Below, one piece after another: positions 1 through 6,682 of a DNA stretch of 9,621 nucleotides. The notes below the pieces were generated by a model. That model made no database searches, was not told the DNA's origin, and worked only from the letters and a program-made list of their open reading frames with translations. The position numbers were made by a program, and so were the translations under genes. Source of the stretch: Bacteroidia bacterium (lineage in GTDB: Bacteria; Bacteroidota; Bacteroidia; Bacteroidales; Azobacteroidaceae); assembly GCA_025996695.1 (NCBI GenBank), contig BNTP01000074.1, positions 1-9,621 of the forward strand. The letters are read 5' to 3'. Numbering within the stretch: position 1 is the first letter of the stretch; every line of letters begins with the position of its first letter.

Positions 1-8
1 ACTCTAAT

Positions 9-1004
9 TTAGGGTACTTCAATTTTGTTTAGAATCTCGCTGATGATTTCTTCGGACGTTAGATTGTTGGCTTCTGCTTCGTAGCTTAATCCGATGCGGT
101 GGCGCAAAACGTCGAAACAAACGGCTCTAACATCTTCCGGAATGACGTAGCCGCGACGTTTGATGAATGCGTAGGCACGAGCCGCCAAAGCCAAATTTAT
201 TGAGGCACGGGGCGATGCACCGAACGAAATCATACCTTTCAGGTGCTCTAAACCGTGTTCAGCGGGGAACCGTGTGGCAAATACGATGTCAACTATGTAT
301 TTTTCGATTTTTTCGTCAATGTAGACTTCGCGCACCACTTTTCGCGCTTGCAGAATTTCCTCTTTTTTCAGCACGGGTTTGATGCTCGTTTTTTCGCCGG
401 AGATATTTTGGCGAATAATCAGTTTTTCTTCCTCTTTTTTCGGATAACCGATCACCACTTTTAGCATGAAGCGGTCGACTTGAGCTTCCGGAAGCGGGTA
501 TGTGCCTTCTTGCTCAATCGGGTTTTGCGTTGCCATCACCAAAAACGGTTCGGGAAGCAGGTGAGTTTCATCGCCAATCGTGACCTGACGTTCCTGCATT
601 CCTTCCAGCAGGGCACTTTGTACCTTGGCAGGAGCGCGGTTGATTTCGTCCGCCAACACAAAATTCGCGAAAATAGGTCCTTTTCTTACCTGAAATTCTT
701 CGTTTTTCTGACTGTAAATCATTGTTCCCACAACGTCGGCAGGCAGCAAGTCGGGAGTGAATTGGATGCGGTTGTATTTAGCCTCGATGAGCGATGCTAA
801 CGTTTTGATTGCCAATGTTTTTGCCAATCCCGGAACGCCTTCGAGCAGGATGTGTCCGTCGGAAAGCAGCCCAATCAACAGCGACTCCACTAAGTGTTTT
901 TGCCCAACAATGGTCTGATCCATTCCTTGGATAATCAGATTAACAAAACCGCTTTGAGCCTCGATTTTGTCATTAAGTTCACGAATATCAACTGTTTGAC
1001 TCAT
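9..1004 (-). CDS. moxR: MoxR-family AAA+ ATPase
   Basis: A 331-residue protein of the usual MoxR length. Visible motifs are Walker A GVPGLAKT (56-63), Walker B FVLADE (115-120) followed by INR, sensor-1 region MATQNP (157-162) and the arginine-finger segment QVDRF (175-179). The C-terminal third fits the AAA lid domain. MoxR ATPases are cytoplasmic chaperone-like enzymes that usually act with von Willebrand factor A partners to mature or insert metal centres or assemble complexes; the partner genes (DUF58 and Bat types) normally follow, but here the window ends 8 bases after the stop. The ATG at 1004 is followed directly by the conserved N-terminus. The gene is separated from the upstream HU/LysM gene by 139 bases containing its own promoter. 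The family call is secure; the exact client is unknown. Confidence 0.95.
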   Translation of the reverse strand: MSQTVDIRELNDKIEAQSGFVNLIIQGMDQTIVGQKHLVESLLIGLLSDGHILLEGVPGLAKTLAIKTLASLIEAKYNRIQFTPDLLPADVVGTMIYSQKNEEFQVRKGPIFANFVLADEINRAPAKVQSALLEGMQERQVTIGDETHLLPEPFLVMATQNPIEQEGTYPLPEAQVDRFMLKVVIGYPKKEEEKLIIRQNISGEKTSIKPVLKKEEILQARKVVREVYIDEKIEKYIVDIVFATRFPAEHGLEHLKGMISFGASPRASINLALAARAYAFIKRRGYVIPEDVRAVCFDVLRHRIGLSYEAEANNLTSEEIISEILNKIEVP

Positions 1005-1010
1005 ACGATA

Positions 1011-1042
1011 AAAATTAAAAATTAAGAATTAAAAATTAAGAA
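1011..1042. repeat. AT-rich tandem repeat in moxR leader
   Basis: Repeats of a unit close to AATTAAAAATTAAG run through the predicted moxR 5' leader. Closely similar copies occur in front of ftsY (about 5067-5090), with a shorter related stretch at 4963-4980. No function can be assigned; they look like a small dispersed AT-rich intergenic element, next to the same promoter-like 18-mer in both main places. Confidence 0.5.
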
Positions 1043-1065
1043 TCATTTTTTAAGTAATTCGGCTG

Positions 1066-1073
1066 CAAAATTA
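1066..1073 (-). promoter_or_regulatory. Bacteroidota-type -7 promoter element upstream of moxR
   Basis: On the minus strand this reads TAATTTTG followed by CAGCCG, matching the TAnnTTTG -7 element of Bacteroidota promoters. It lies about 60 bases before the moxR ATG. No good -33 TTG is visible. An 18-base block containing it recurs identically upstream of ftsY (5092-5109). Confidence 0.5.
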
Positions 1074-1143
1074 CAAATTAAAAGTTTACGAATTATGAAT
1101 TATGAGTTAAAAATTTCTATATTTCATTAAAAATACTTCCCCC

Positions 1144-2334
1144 TTAATTTTTATTTAACTCAATCACATGAGCAATAGCCTTCGCCCGTTTCAGCGACTC
1201 GCTATTCTGGGGATCCATGTCGTATTTTGAGGGCGAGGGGAGCGTCAGAATGGTGCCTTCCTCCAAATGGTTTGGATCTCTTATGACTTTCTGATTATCC
1301 ATATATATATATACCCAAAAAATGCGGTGTCCGTAAACATTCAACGCGATAAGAGAGAGGGAGTCGCTTGATTTTATGCGATATTCACTTTCGTGCAGCG
1401 GATAATTCTTAGCAGGCTGCTGCTCAGGCTTTTCGACTGCACTCTGTTGGCGTTGTCCTTCGCTTGATTTAATAGTATCTTGCTTTACGCTATCGCTCAC
1501 CGTTACCGTCGGCGTTTCTAATTGTGTAGAATCGTTGGGCGCAATTATCACTGTATCGGCAGAATCAATCACGTTGGTTGTATCAACTATTTCAAATTCT
1601 TCATCTATTTCAATCTCTCCATCTACTTCATTTGTATCCACAGTAACAACCATTTGGGGTATACCGGTGTCACTCGGCATAAAAAAGTCGCCATAATAGA
1701 AGATCGCACTTATCAACAAAGTCAGCCCGATTAGGGACAAAATGATTGCTCCCCAGCGGCACTTTTTATGATCCACTTTTGTGCTCGTAGCGACGTGACT
1801 TTCGGTAGGCTCCACATCCATTTTCGCACCTCTATCGGCCTCAAACACAGGGAGTTGCACTGCGTCGGCTTCAATCAGACTTCCTGCATGTTCCTCATCC
1901 TCAACTTCCCCAACTTCCTCAACTTCTTCTACCTCTTCTACCTCTTCTACCTCCCCAACTTCCCCAACTTCTTTAACTTCTTCTTCCTCCCCATCTTCCA
2001 CAAGATTGGCTCCGTCGCGTATTTCAGTCGTTTCAAAGAGCGCGAAAGGCTCGTTGACCAATTCGGCGAGGGCATTATCGGGCACAAAATTGACTTTGTA
2101 ATGGGCGGGGATGAGCATTCGGTCGCCTGTGGTGACGTTGATGCTTTCGCGTTCGCTCACTTCATGCAGTTTGAGTGTGCCCAAATTTTTGATTTTGACC
2201 AATTGATCTTTATCCAGTCCGTCACTGATGGTATTTGACCATTCTTTCAGGAACGTTTCTGCTTCCTTTGCCGTGATGCTCACTTTTTCGGCGAGCCGTG
2301 AGGCAAGTGTTTGGAGTGTGATTTTTTCGCTCAT
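1144..2334 (-). CDS. Membrane-spanning protein with HU domain and LysM domain
   Basis: A 396-residue protein in four parts. Residues 1-93 are an HU/IHF-like DNA-binding domain. Residues 113-148 are a low-complexity Glu/Val stretch. Residues 194-214 form one hydrophobic membrane segment, preceded by basic residues (KVDHKKCRW), which predicts the N-terminus inside the cell. After an Asp/Thr/Ser-rich linker, residues 317-368 form a LysM domain (starting YRIKSSDSLSLIALNVYG), the type that binds peptidoglycan. If this topology holds, one polypeptide could link DNA in the cytoplasm to the cell wall; that role is inferred, and the HU-like domain may have another ligand. It is the last gene of the ftsY-rimO-HU operon, 3 nt after the small HU gene, so it is probably co-transcribed. 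Domain calls are confident, function is not. Confidence 0.88.
   Translation of the reverse strand: MSEKITLQTLASRLAEKVSITAKEAETFLKEWSNTISDGLDKDQLVKIKNLGTLKLHEVSERESINVTTGDRMLIPAHYKVNFVPDNALAELVNEPFALFETTEIRDGANLVEDGEEEEVKEVGEVGEVEEVEEVEEVEEVGEVEDEEHAGSLIEADAVQLPVFEADRGAKMDVEPTESHVATSTKVDHKKCRWGAIILSLIGLTLLISAIFYYGDFFMPSDTGIPQMVVTVDTNEVDGEIEIDEEFEIVDTTNVIDSADTVIIAPNDSTQLETPTVTVSDSVKQDTIKSSEGQRQQSAVEKPEQQPAKNYPLHESEYRIKSSDSLSLIALNVYGHRIFWVYIYMDNQKVIRDPNHLEEGTILTLPSPSKYDMDPQNSESLKRAKAIAHVIELNKN
1901..1992. repeat. Short-unit coding repeat (Glu/Val tract)
   Basis: A run of degenerate 6- and 9-base units, including three consecutive TTCTACCTC copies at about 1926-1952, encodes on the minus strand the Glu/Val tract of the HU/LysM protein. 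All unit lengths are multiples of three, so slippage would change the length of the acidic spacer without breaking the frame. Confidence 0.7.
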
Positions 2335-2337
2335 AAT

Positions 2338-2616
2338 TTACCTCCCTTTTAGTTTGTCCTTCAATCCGTTAGCAGTTTTGAACTTTACCACTAATTTGGG
2401 TGGAACCAATATTTTCTTGCCACTGGACGGATGCACTGCCACACGCTCGTTGCGTTTTTGTACTTCCAACACGCCCAAATTGCCAAAGGCGACGGTATTG
2501 TTGGCCACTAATTCCGCAGTCATCAGTTCGACTAAATTGTCGATATACAGACTAATTTCAGACTTGGAAATAGTCAGTTTGTCTGCTAATGTGTTTACTA
2601 ATTCAGTGTTGTTCAT
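2338..2616 (-). CDS. HU-family DNA-binding protein
   Basis: A 92-residue protein of normal HU/IHF length. The N-terminal helices (about 1-40) and the beta-arm region, with AFGNLGVLEV and a basic segment leading to GKKILVPPKLVVKFKTA, fit the HU fold; members bind and bend DNA as dimers and organise the nucleoid. The start codon overlaps the rimO stop as ATGA (2613-2616), so the two are translationally coupled, and the gene for the membrane HU/LysM protein begins 3 nt after its stop. The close pairing of two HU-domain genes suggests they could form heterodimers, so that the soluble HU might be held at the membrane; this is inference only. Family assignment is firm. Confidence 0.9.
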   Translation of the reverse strand: MNNTELVNTLADKLTISKSEISLYIDNLVELMTAELVANNTVAFGNLGVLEVQKRNERVAVHPSSGKKILVPPKLVVKFKTANGLKDKLKGR

Positions 2617-3989
2617 ATAACTTCTCCTATTAAATCATATCCTTGAATGCCGGTTATTTTGACCTGATAAAATTGACCCTGACGTAATGGTGCTGTTTTT
2701 CTGACGAGCACTTCCGGATCTACCTCCGGCGAATCGTATTCGGTGCGGCCAACATAAAATTCATCCTCTTCGCTGTCAATGATCACTTTGAACGTTTTGC
2801 CGATTTTTTCAGTACTGATTTCTTCGGCGATTTGTGCCTGCAAATCCATCAATTCGTCCAATCGTTGCAGCTTCAGTTCGGGCGAAACGGTATCGACATA
2901 GCGTTCTGCCGGAGTTCCTTCTTCGTGGGAGTACATAAATGCGCCCATGCGTTCAAAGCGCATTTCTTCCACAAAACGCATCAAATCTGCGTAATCAGCC
3001 GTCGTTTCGTTCGGAAAACCAACCATGAGCGTCGTTCTCAGGCCAATACCCGGCACTTCCTCGCGAATTTGGCGAATGAGATTGACGGTTTCTTCCCGTG
3101 TAATGTTGCGTCGCATTCGTTCCAATACCTCATTGCTGCTGTGTTGGAGGGCAATATCTAAATATTTGCACACGTTTTCTTTTTCGCGCATCACTTTCAG
3201 CAAATCCATTGGAAATTTATTGGGATAAGCGTAGTGCAAGCGTATCCATTCTACGCCTTTGATGTCAGAGAGGCGGTCGACCAATTCGGCAATCGCCTGT
3301 TTGTGATAGAGGTCGGTGCCATAAGACGTCAAATCTTGTGCAATCAACAAAAATTCTTTAACACCCTCTTTCACAAGTGCTTTCACTTCCTCTTCAAGCT
3401 CTTCGATGGCGCGCGATTTTTGTTTGCCGGTAATTTTTGGAATGGCACAAAATGCGCAAGCTCGGTCGCAGCCTTCGGATATTTTCAGGTAGGCGTAATG
3501 GGGTGGGGTGGTGAGGAGGCGCGATGTTTGGGCTGGACTTGCCGACAGGGGGTTGCGGGTCAAGCCCGCAATGACGCTGCTTTGTTCTGTTGACGTGATG
3601 GTGCTTTGCTTGGCGGACGGGACGTGAGGCAAGTCGGAAAGGAGTTCTTTCCAGTTAAATTTGCCATAAAATTTGTCAACCTCCGGAATCAGTTTCTGCA
3701 ATTCTTCGAGATAGCGTTCCGAGAGGCATCCCATGACGTATAATTGTTTAATTTGCCCTGTTTTACGTGCTTCGGCAAATTTCAAAATCATGTCGATAGA
3801 TTCCTCTTTGGCTGAGTTGATAAATCCACAGGTGTTGATGACCACGATGTTGCCGCGACATTCTTCAGGCTCGTGAAGCACAGAATAGCCGTTTGCCGCA
3901 AATAGTTGCATCAATTGTTCGCTGTCGACCAAATTTTTAGAGCAGCCAAGAGAAATTACATCTACTGCTTTTGTATTTGTTTGCCTCAT
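2613..3989 (-). CDS. rimO: Ribosomal protein uS12 methylthiotransferase RimO
   Basis: RimO is a radical-SAM enzyme that adds a methylthio group to an aspartate of ribosomal protein S12. Numbered from the ATG at 3989, the N-terminal MTTase domain has LGCSKN with Cys16, NTCGF with Cys54 and Cys88 for the second iron-sulfur cluster. The radical-SAM motif is Cys174-x3-Cys178-x2-Cys181, and a TRAM-type domain ends the protein. This ATG, 1 nt after the ftsY stop, is preferred to a TTG at 4001 that would overlap ftsY. The gene is second in the ftsY operon and overlaps the HU start. Oddity: between the MTTase and radical-SAM domains, about residues 124-157, there is an extra segment with SVIAGLTRNP, encoded by a palindromic repeat (3553-3571). 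All catalytic cysteines are kept, so the enzyme is probably active. Confidence 0.96.
   Translation of the reverse strand: MRQTNTKAVDVISLGCSKNLVDSEQLMQLFAANGYSVLHEPEECRGNIVVINTCGFINSAKEESIDMILKFAEARKTGQIKQLYVMGCLSERYLEELQKLIPEVDKFYGKFNWKELLSDLPHVPSAKQSTITSTEQSSVIAGLTRNPLSASPAQTSRLLTTPPHYAYLKISEGCDRACAFCAIPKITGKQKSRAIEELEEEVKALVKEGVKEFLLIAQDLTSYGTDLYHKQAIAELVDRLSDIKGVEWIRLHYAYPNKFPMDLLKVMREKENVCKYLDIALQHSSNEVLERMRRNITREETVNLIRQIREEVPGIGLRTTLMVGFPNETTADYADLMRFVEEMRFERMGAFMYSHEEGTPAERYVDTVSPELKLQRLDELMDLQAQIAEEISTEKIGKTFKVIIDSEEDEFYVGRTEYDSPEVDPEVLVRKTAPLRQGQFYQVKITGIQGYDLIGEVI
3553..3571. repeat. REP-like palindrome inserted in rimO
   Basis: The sequence TTGCGGGTCAAGCCCGCAA is a perfect 7-bp stem with a 5-base loop. 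Read on the minus strand with its flank, it gives the peptide SVIAGLTRNP, which I recall as the translation of a widespread GC-rich intergenic palindrome (TTGCGGGCTTGACCCGCAA type). Here it sits in frame inside the rimO coding sequence; the surrounding insertion probably spans about 3530-3610. The boundaries are estimated from the expected RimO domain spacing. Confidence 0.75.
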
Positions 3990-3990
3990 A

Positions 3991-4962
3991 TCAATTTCCA
4001 AACAGTGATTCTACAAATTCACGCTTCCTAAACACTTGCAAATCGTCTAATCCTTCGCCGATTCCGATGTATTTGACGGGTATCTGCAATTGGTCGGAGA
4101 TGCCGATCACTACGCCGCCTTTGGCTGTGCCGTCCAATTTTGTGATCGCTAAAGCGGTGATTTCGGTGGCTTTAGAAAATTCTATTGCCTGATTGTAGGC
4201 GTTTTGACCTGTTGAGCCGTCCAACACAAGCAGCACCTCGTTGGGTGCGTGCGGCACCACTTTTTTCATGACGTTTTTAATTTTCGTCAACTCGTTCATC
4301 AATCCGACTTTGTTATGAAGTCGACCTGCCGTGTCAATAATCACCACGTCGGCCTGATTGGCAACGGCAGAAGTCAGCGTGTCAAACGCCACCGAAGCGG
4401 GGTCAGACCCCATATTTTGTTTCACCACATCCACGCCAATGCGCTCGCCCCAGATACAGAGTTGCTCCACAGCAGCGGCGCGAAACGTGTCCGCAGCACC
4501 CAAAAAGACTTTTTTGCCGTCTTTTTTGAAATGATGTGCTAATTTGCCAATGGTGGTGGTTTTGCCTACTCCATTCACGCCCACTACCATGATGACATAA
4601 GGTTTTTGGTCGGAGGGGAGGGTGTGAAAATTTCCAACTTCACCTGCTTCCGCGTTCCCGATAGGATTGTCTAACAACAAGGCAGCGATTTCTTCGCGCA
4701 ACACGGTAGTTAATTCGTTGGTGTTTACATATTTATCGTTTGCGATGCGGTGTTCGATACGTTCAATAATTTTCAGGGTCGTTTCGACTCCCACGTCGGA
4801 GGTAACAAGAATTTCTTCCAAATTGTCGAGGACTTCCTCATCCACTTTGGATTTACTAACTACAGCGCGTGCTATTTTAGCGAAGACATTCTCTTTCGTT
4901 TTTTGCAAACCTTTGTCCAAGTCCTCTTTTTTATCTTTTGAAAAAAAATCAAAAATGCTCAT
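3991..4962 (-). CDS. ftsY: Signal recognition particle receptor FtsY
   Basis: FtsY is the SRP receptor GTPase that docks ribosomes with nascent membrane proteins at the inner membrane. The 323-residue protein has an N-terminal four-helix N domain (about 20-100) and a G domain with G1 GVNGVGKTT (128-136), DTFRAAA (158-164), DTAGR (210-214) and [10 protein letters not shown] (274-283). The acidic A domain of the E. coli protein is nearly absent, as in many Bacteroidota; only a short Lys/Asp-rich start remains. It is the first gene of the minus-strand operon, 1 nt before rimO. In Bacteroidales genomes I recall rpmB, rpmG and a small DUF4295 gene just upstream; here they are missing and a polysaccharide region follows instead. 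Complete and very likely functional. Confidence 0.97.
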   Translation of the reverse strand: MSIFDFFSKDKKEDLDKGLQKTKENVFAKIARAVVSKSKVDEEVLDNLEEILVTSDVGVETTLKIIERIEHRIANDKYVNTNELTTVLREEIAALLLDNPIGNAEAGEVGNFHTLPSDQKPYVIMVVGVNGVGKTTTIGKLAHHFKKDGKKVFLGAADTFRAAAVEQLCIWGERIGVDVVKQNMGSDPASVAFDTLTSAVANQADVVIIDTAGRLHNKVGLMNELTKIKNVMKKVVPHAPNEVLLVLDGSTGQNAYNQAIEFSKATEITALAITKLDGTAKGGVVIGISDQLQIPVKYIGIGEGLDDLQVFRKREFVESLFGN

Positions 4963-4987
4963 ATTAAATTACGAATTAAAATTGTGG

Positions 4988-5018
4988 GCGATGTTTGGCC
5001 AAACCAATAACACATCGC
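4988..5018. promoter_or_regulatory. Hairpin in predicted ftsY leader
   Basis: GCGATGT (4988-4994) pairs with ACATCGC (5012-5018), a perfect 7-bp stem. The loop contains most of the palindrome TTTGGCCAAA (4994-5003). It lies within the predicted untranslated leader of ftsY, about 25 bases before the start codon, so it could affect translation or be a protein-binding site. No riboswitch class is recognised. Confidence 0.35.
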
Positions 5019-5028
5019 AATATGTGTG

Positions 5029-5060
5029 CAAATATACGAAAAAACTTCTTTGCATCAAAA
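5029..5060 (-). promoter_or_regulatory. Probable ftsY operon promoter
   Basis: On the minus strand a TTG (5058-5056) is followed after exactly 19 bases by TATATTTG (5036-5029). This matches the Bacteroidota -33/-7 promoter arrangement. Transcription would start near 5022, giving a leader of about 60 bases before the ftsY ATG at 4962. Confidence 0.65.
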
Positions 5061-5099
5061 TTATTAGAATTAAAAATTAAGAATTAAAATTTTCGGCTG

Positions 5100-5107
5100 C
5101 AAAATTA
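5100..5107 (-). promoter_or_regulatory. Second -7-like element upstream of ftsY
   Basis: Minus-strand TAATTTTG followed by CAGCCG, inside the 18-base block TTCGGCTGCAAAATTACA (5092-5109) that is identical to 1058-1075 in front of moxR. It may be a distal ftsY promoter or part of the small repeat shared by both sites. No clear -33 element is seen. Confidence 0.4.
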
Positions 5108-5154
5108 CAGTTTTTTTGGCTAAATCTTTTTTTGAGGTGCTATTATTTTTCTGA

Positions 5155-5225
5155 CACTTCATCCCGTAGGATGGTAGCTCGGTAGAAATAGCAATTCAAG
5201 AAATTGCCTTATCCCTGCGGATTTT
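5155..5225. repeat. REP-like hairpin cluster
   Basis: Two related half-palindromes, ATCCCGTAGGAT (5161-5172) and ATCCCTGCGGAT (5211-5222), each have an ATCC/GGAT stem. Between them GCAATT (5191-5196) pairs with AATTGC (5202-5207). The CATCCCGTAGG and GGTAGAAATAG words resemble dispersed intergenic repeats I recall from Bacteroidota genomes. It is probably a non-coding repeat element; a structured RNA is less likely. Confidence 0.45.
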
Positions 5226-5294
5226 TACAAACTGACTAATTGGTAGTTATTCGTATCATCGCAGATTATTACATACAATAGCGGAAAACAATCT

Positions 5295-5310
5295 TTTATT
5301 AATTAATAAA
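5295..5310. repeat. 16-bp perfect AT palindrome
   Basis: TTTATTAATTAATAAA is a perfect palindrome with no loop. It lies mid-way in the intergenic divide. It could be a dimeric regulator site or chance in AT-rich DNA. Confidence 0.3.
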
Positions 5311-5631
5311 TCAAATAAAATGTGAGAAATTTCTAAAATTCAATTAAGCAAATTCAATCAATTCAAGAGCGTGCGCTTCGGCAAACATCTGCTACATCAG
5401 AAATCAAAGATGACCGGCACGAGATGGTTAAACGATTCTGCCACAAAGGAAACAACAATCATCCTTCTGAACGCCCCAATCCACGCCAATCGCCGTGATG
5501 TCGGCACAACCGCATCAAAATTTTACGCCTTCCGGCGTAACAGACGGAAACAAAATCGCAGAATATAGCTGAATTTTCATACGGTTGCCCTGATAATAAA
5601 TTTAGGTGACACATTATTCAAAAAATAATGC

Positions 5632-5639
5632 TAACTTTG
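5632..5639 (+). promoter_or_regulatory. Probable promoter of the glycan gene cluster
   Basis: TAACTTTG followed by CGCG matches the TAnnTTTG -7 element. It ends only 8 bases before the ATG of the GT4 gene, so a transcript from it would have almost no leader. No TTG is seen at the -33 distance. Confidence 0.45.
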
Positions 5640-5647
5640 CGCGTGAT

Positions 5648-6682
5648 ATGAACAACTTGAAAATTTTGCACATCAGGTCGGGGCGCGGAGCCAAGGGAGG
5701 TACTGCAAATGTATTTTTGTCTTTGCAGCGACTGTTTGGAGACTTGAAAATAGAGTCCGATGTTGTGGTGCGGTCAGGTGCCGCAATTGTGGATAAGTTG
5801 CCTGTTGGGACGAATATAACCAAAATAAATTACAGTCGTCAATTGCCAACTTGGATGCAAATTGCGGCAAAACGAAAGATGGCTACGGCTGCACAAAACC
5901 ACAACTTGTTAATTTTGCACAAGCCTGCCGATGCAAAAATTTGGCGTGCAGCCTTTCCTGATGCAAAAATAGTGCTGTTTATACACGATTTTGGTTGGGT
6001 AAAAAATTTGCAATTCGCTGATTTATTAGTTGCCGTATCGCATAGTGTGGCGCAAAATTTGCACAACTTTGGATGGAAAAATGTGATGGTGATGGAGAAT
6101 TTTTTGACCACCGAAATTTCCAATCACAAAATAGATGCAAATAAAAAAATCATCTTTTCTGCATTTGGCATTTTCAGAAAAACCAAAGGGTTTGCAGAAC
6201 TTATTCGCGCTGCGGCAATCCTTGAAAAAATGTCTACCCTTCCTGATTATCAAATCAATCTGTATGGCGCAGGGCGACAGAAGTTGTATTATCATTTGCT
6301 AAAGCGTTTTTTCAATACAAGGCATTTGAATATATGCAACTGGACTGCCAACGTGCCGGATGTTATGCAAAAATCCGATGTGGTGGTGGTTCCCAGTCGC
6401 CACGAAACCTTTGGAATAGTGCTCATTGAGGCGATGGCATCCGGCGCACTGGTGCTGGCGACCCGTTCCGGCGGTCCGGAAAGCATCTTACAACATGAAG
6501 TGGATGGCATTTTGGTGCCAACGAACAATCCGGTGGCTTTGGCAACTGCAATGCAAAACATTATTGAGCATCCCAACAATTATTTGGAAATGCGCGAAAA
6601 CGGACGGAGAAAGGTTGCAGAACGCTATACGGAAACAACGGCTAAAAAAAATTTACAAAATATTTTTACCTGTTTTGAATGA
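5648..6682 (+). CDS. GT4 family glycosyltransferase
   Basis: A retaining GT-B-fold glycosyltransferase that transfers a sugar from a nucleotide-sugar donor during cytoplasmic build-up of a surface glycan. From the ATG at 5648 it has 344 residues. The N-terminal domain begins LKILHIRSGRGAKGGTANV with the glycine-rich loop; the C-terminal donor domain has the family EX7E motif (E253 and E261 in ETFGIVLIE) followed by GGPESIL. The length is normal. A GTG at 5606 would add 14 residues, but the promoter-like TAACTTTG lies inside that extension and the homologous part starts at the ATG, so the ATG is preferred. It is the first gene of the plus-strand cluster and overlaps the next by ATGA. The sugar and acceptor cannot be read from sequence. 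Confidence 0.93.
   Translation: MNNLKILHIRSGRGAKGGTANVFLSLQRLFGDLKIESDVVVRSGAAIVDKLPVGTNITKINYSRQLPTWMQIAAKRKMATAAQNHNLLILHKPADAKIWRAAFPDAKIVLFIHDFGWVKNLQFADLLVAVSHSVAQNLHNFGWKNVMVMENFLTTEISNHKIDANKKIIFSAFGIFRKTKGFAELIRAAAILEKMSTLPDYQINLYGAGRQKLYYHLLKRFFNTRHLNICNWTANVPDVMQKSDVVVVPSRHETFGIVLIEAMASGALVLATRSGGPESILQHEVDGILVPTNNPVALATAMQNIIEHPNNYLEMRENGRRKVAERYTETTAKKNLQNIFTCFE

Larger units (their letters stand above)
4963..5647. other. Intergenic divide between ftsY operon and glycan locus
   Basis: About 680 bases between divergent transcription units. The left 150 bases hold ftsY promoters, a leader hairpin and AT-rich repeats. The centre holds a hairpin cluster (5155-5225) and a 16-base palindrome (5295-5310). 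The stretch 5340-5580 is richer in G+C and contains open frames of up to 65 codons, none with a recognisable domain or ribosome-binding context; it may be decayed coding DNA. A 7-bp stem TTACGCC/GGCGTAA with a TTCC loop lies at 5523-5540. The right end holds a plus-strand promoter for the glycan genes. Confidence 0.6.

Noticed and set aside
1901..1992. Short repeats as a possible CRISPR array
   Set aside because: Units are 6-9 bases, without spacers, and encode part of a protein.
1768..2238. Long plus-strand frame rich in Phe, Leu and Asn, opposite the HU/LysM gene
   Set aside because: Antisense shadow of the Glu/Val coding repeat; no domain and no promoter.
3990..4001. TTG start of rimO overlapping ftsY
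   Set aside because: An ATG at 3989 lies 1 nt after the ftsY stop and leaves the full conserved N-terminus.
5523..5540. TTACGCC-TTCC-GGCGTAA hairpin as a terminator
   Set aside because: No T-run follows on the plus strand and no minus-strand gene ends nearby.
5371..5568. A 65-codon plus-strand frame in the intergenic divide
   Set aside because: No recognisable domain, no ribosome-binding context, basic low-information C-terminus; more likely decayed or non-coding DNA.
5606..5647. GTG start giving GT4 a 14-residue extension
   Set aside because: The extension contains the promoter-like TAACTTTG and lacks family similarity; the ATG at 5648 fits better.
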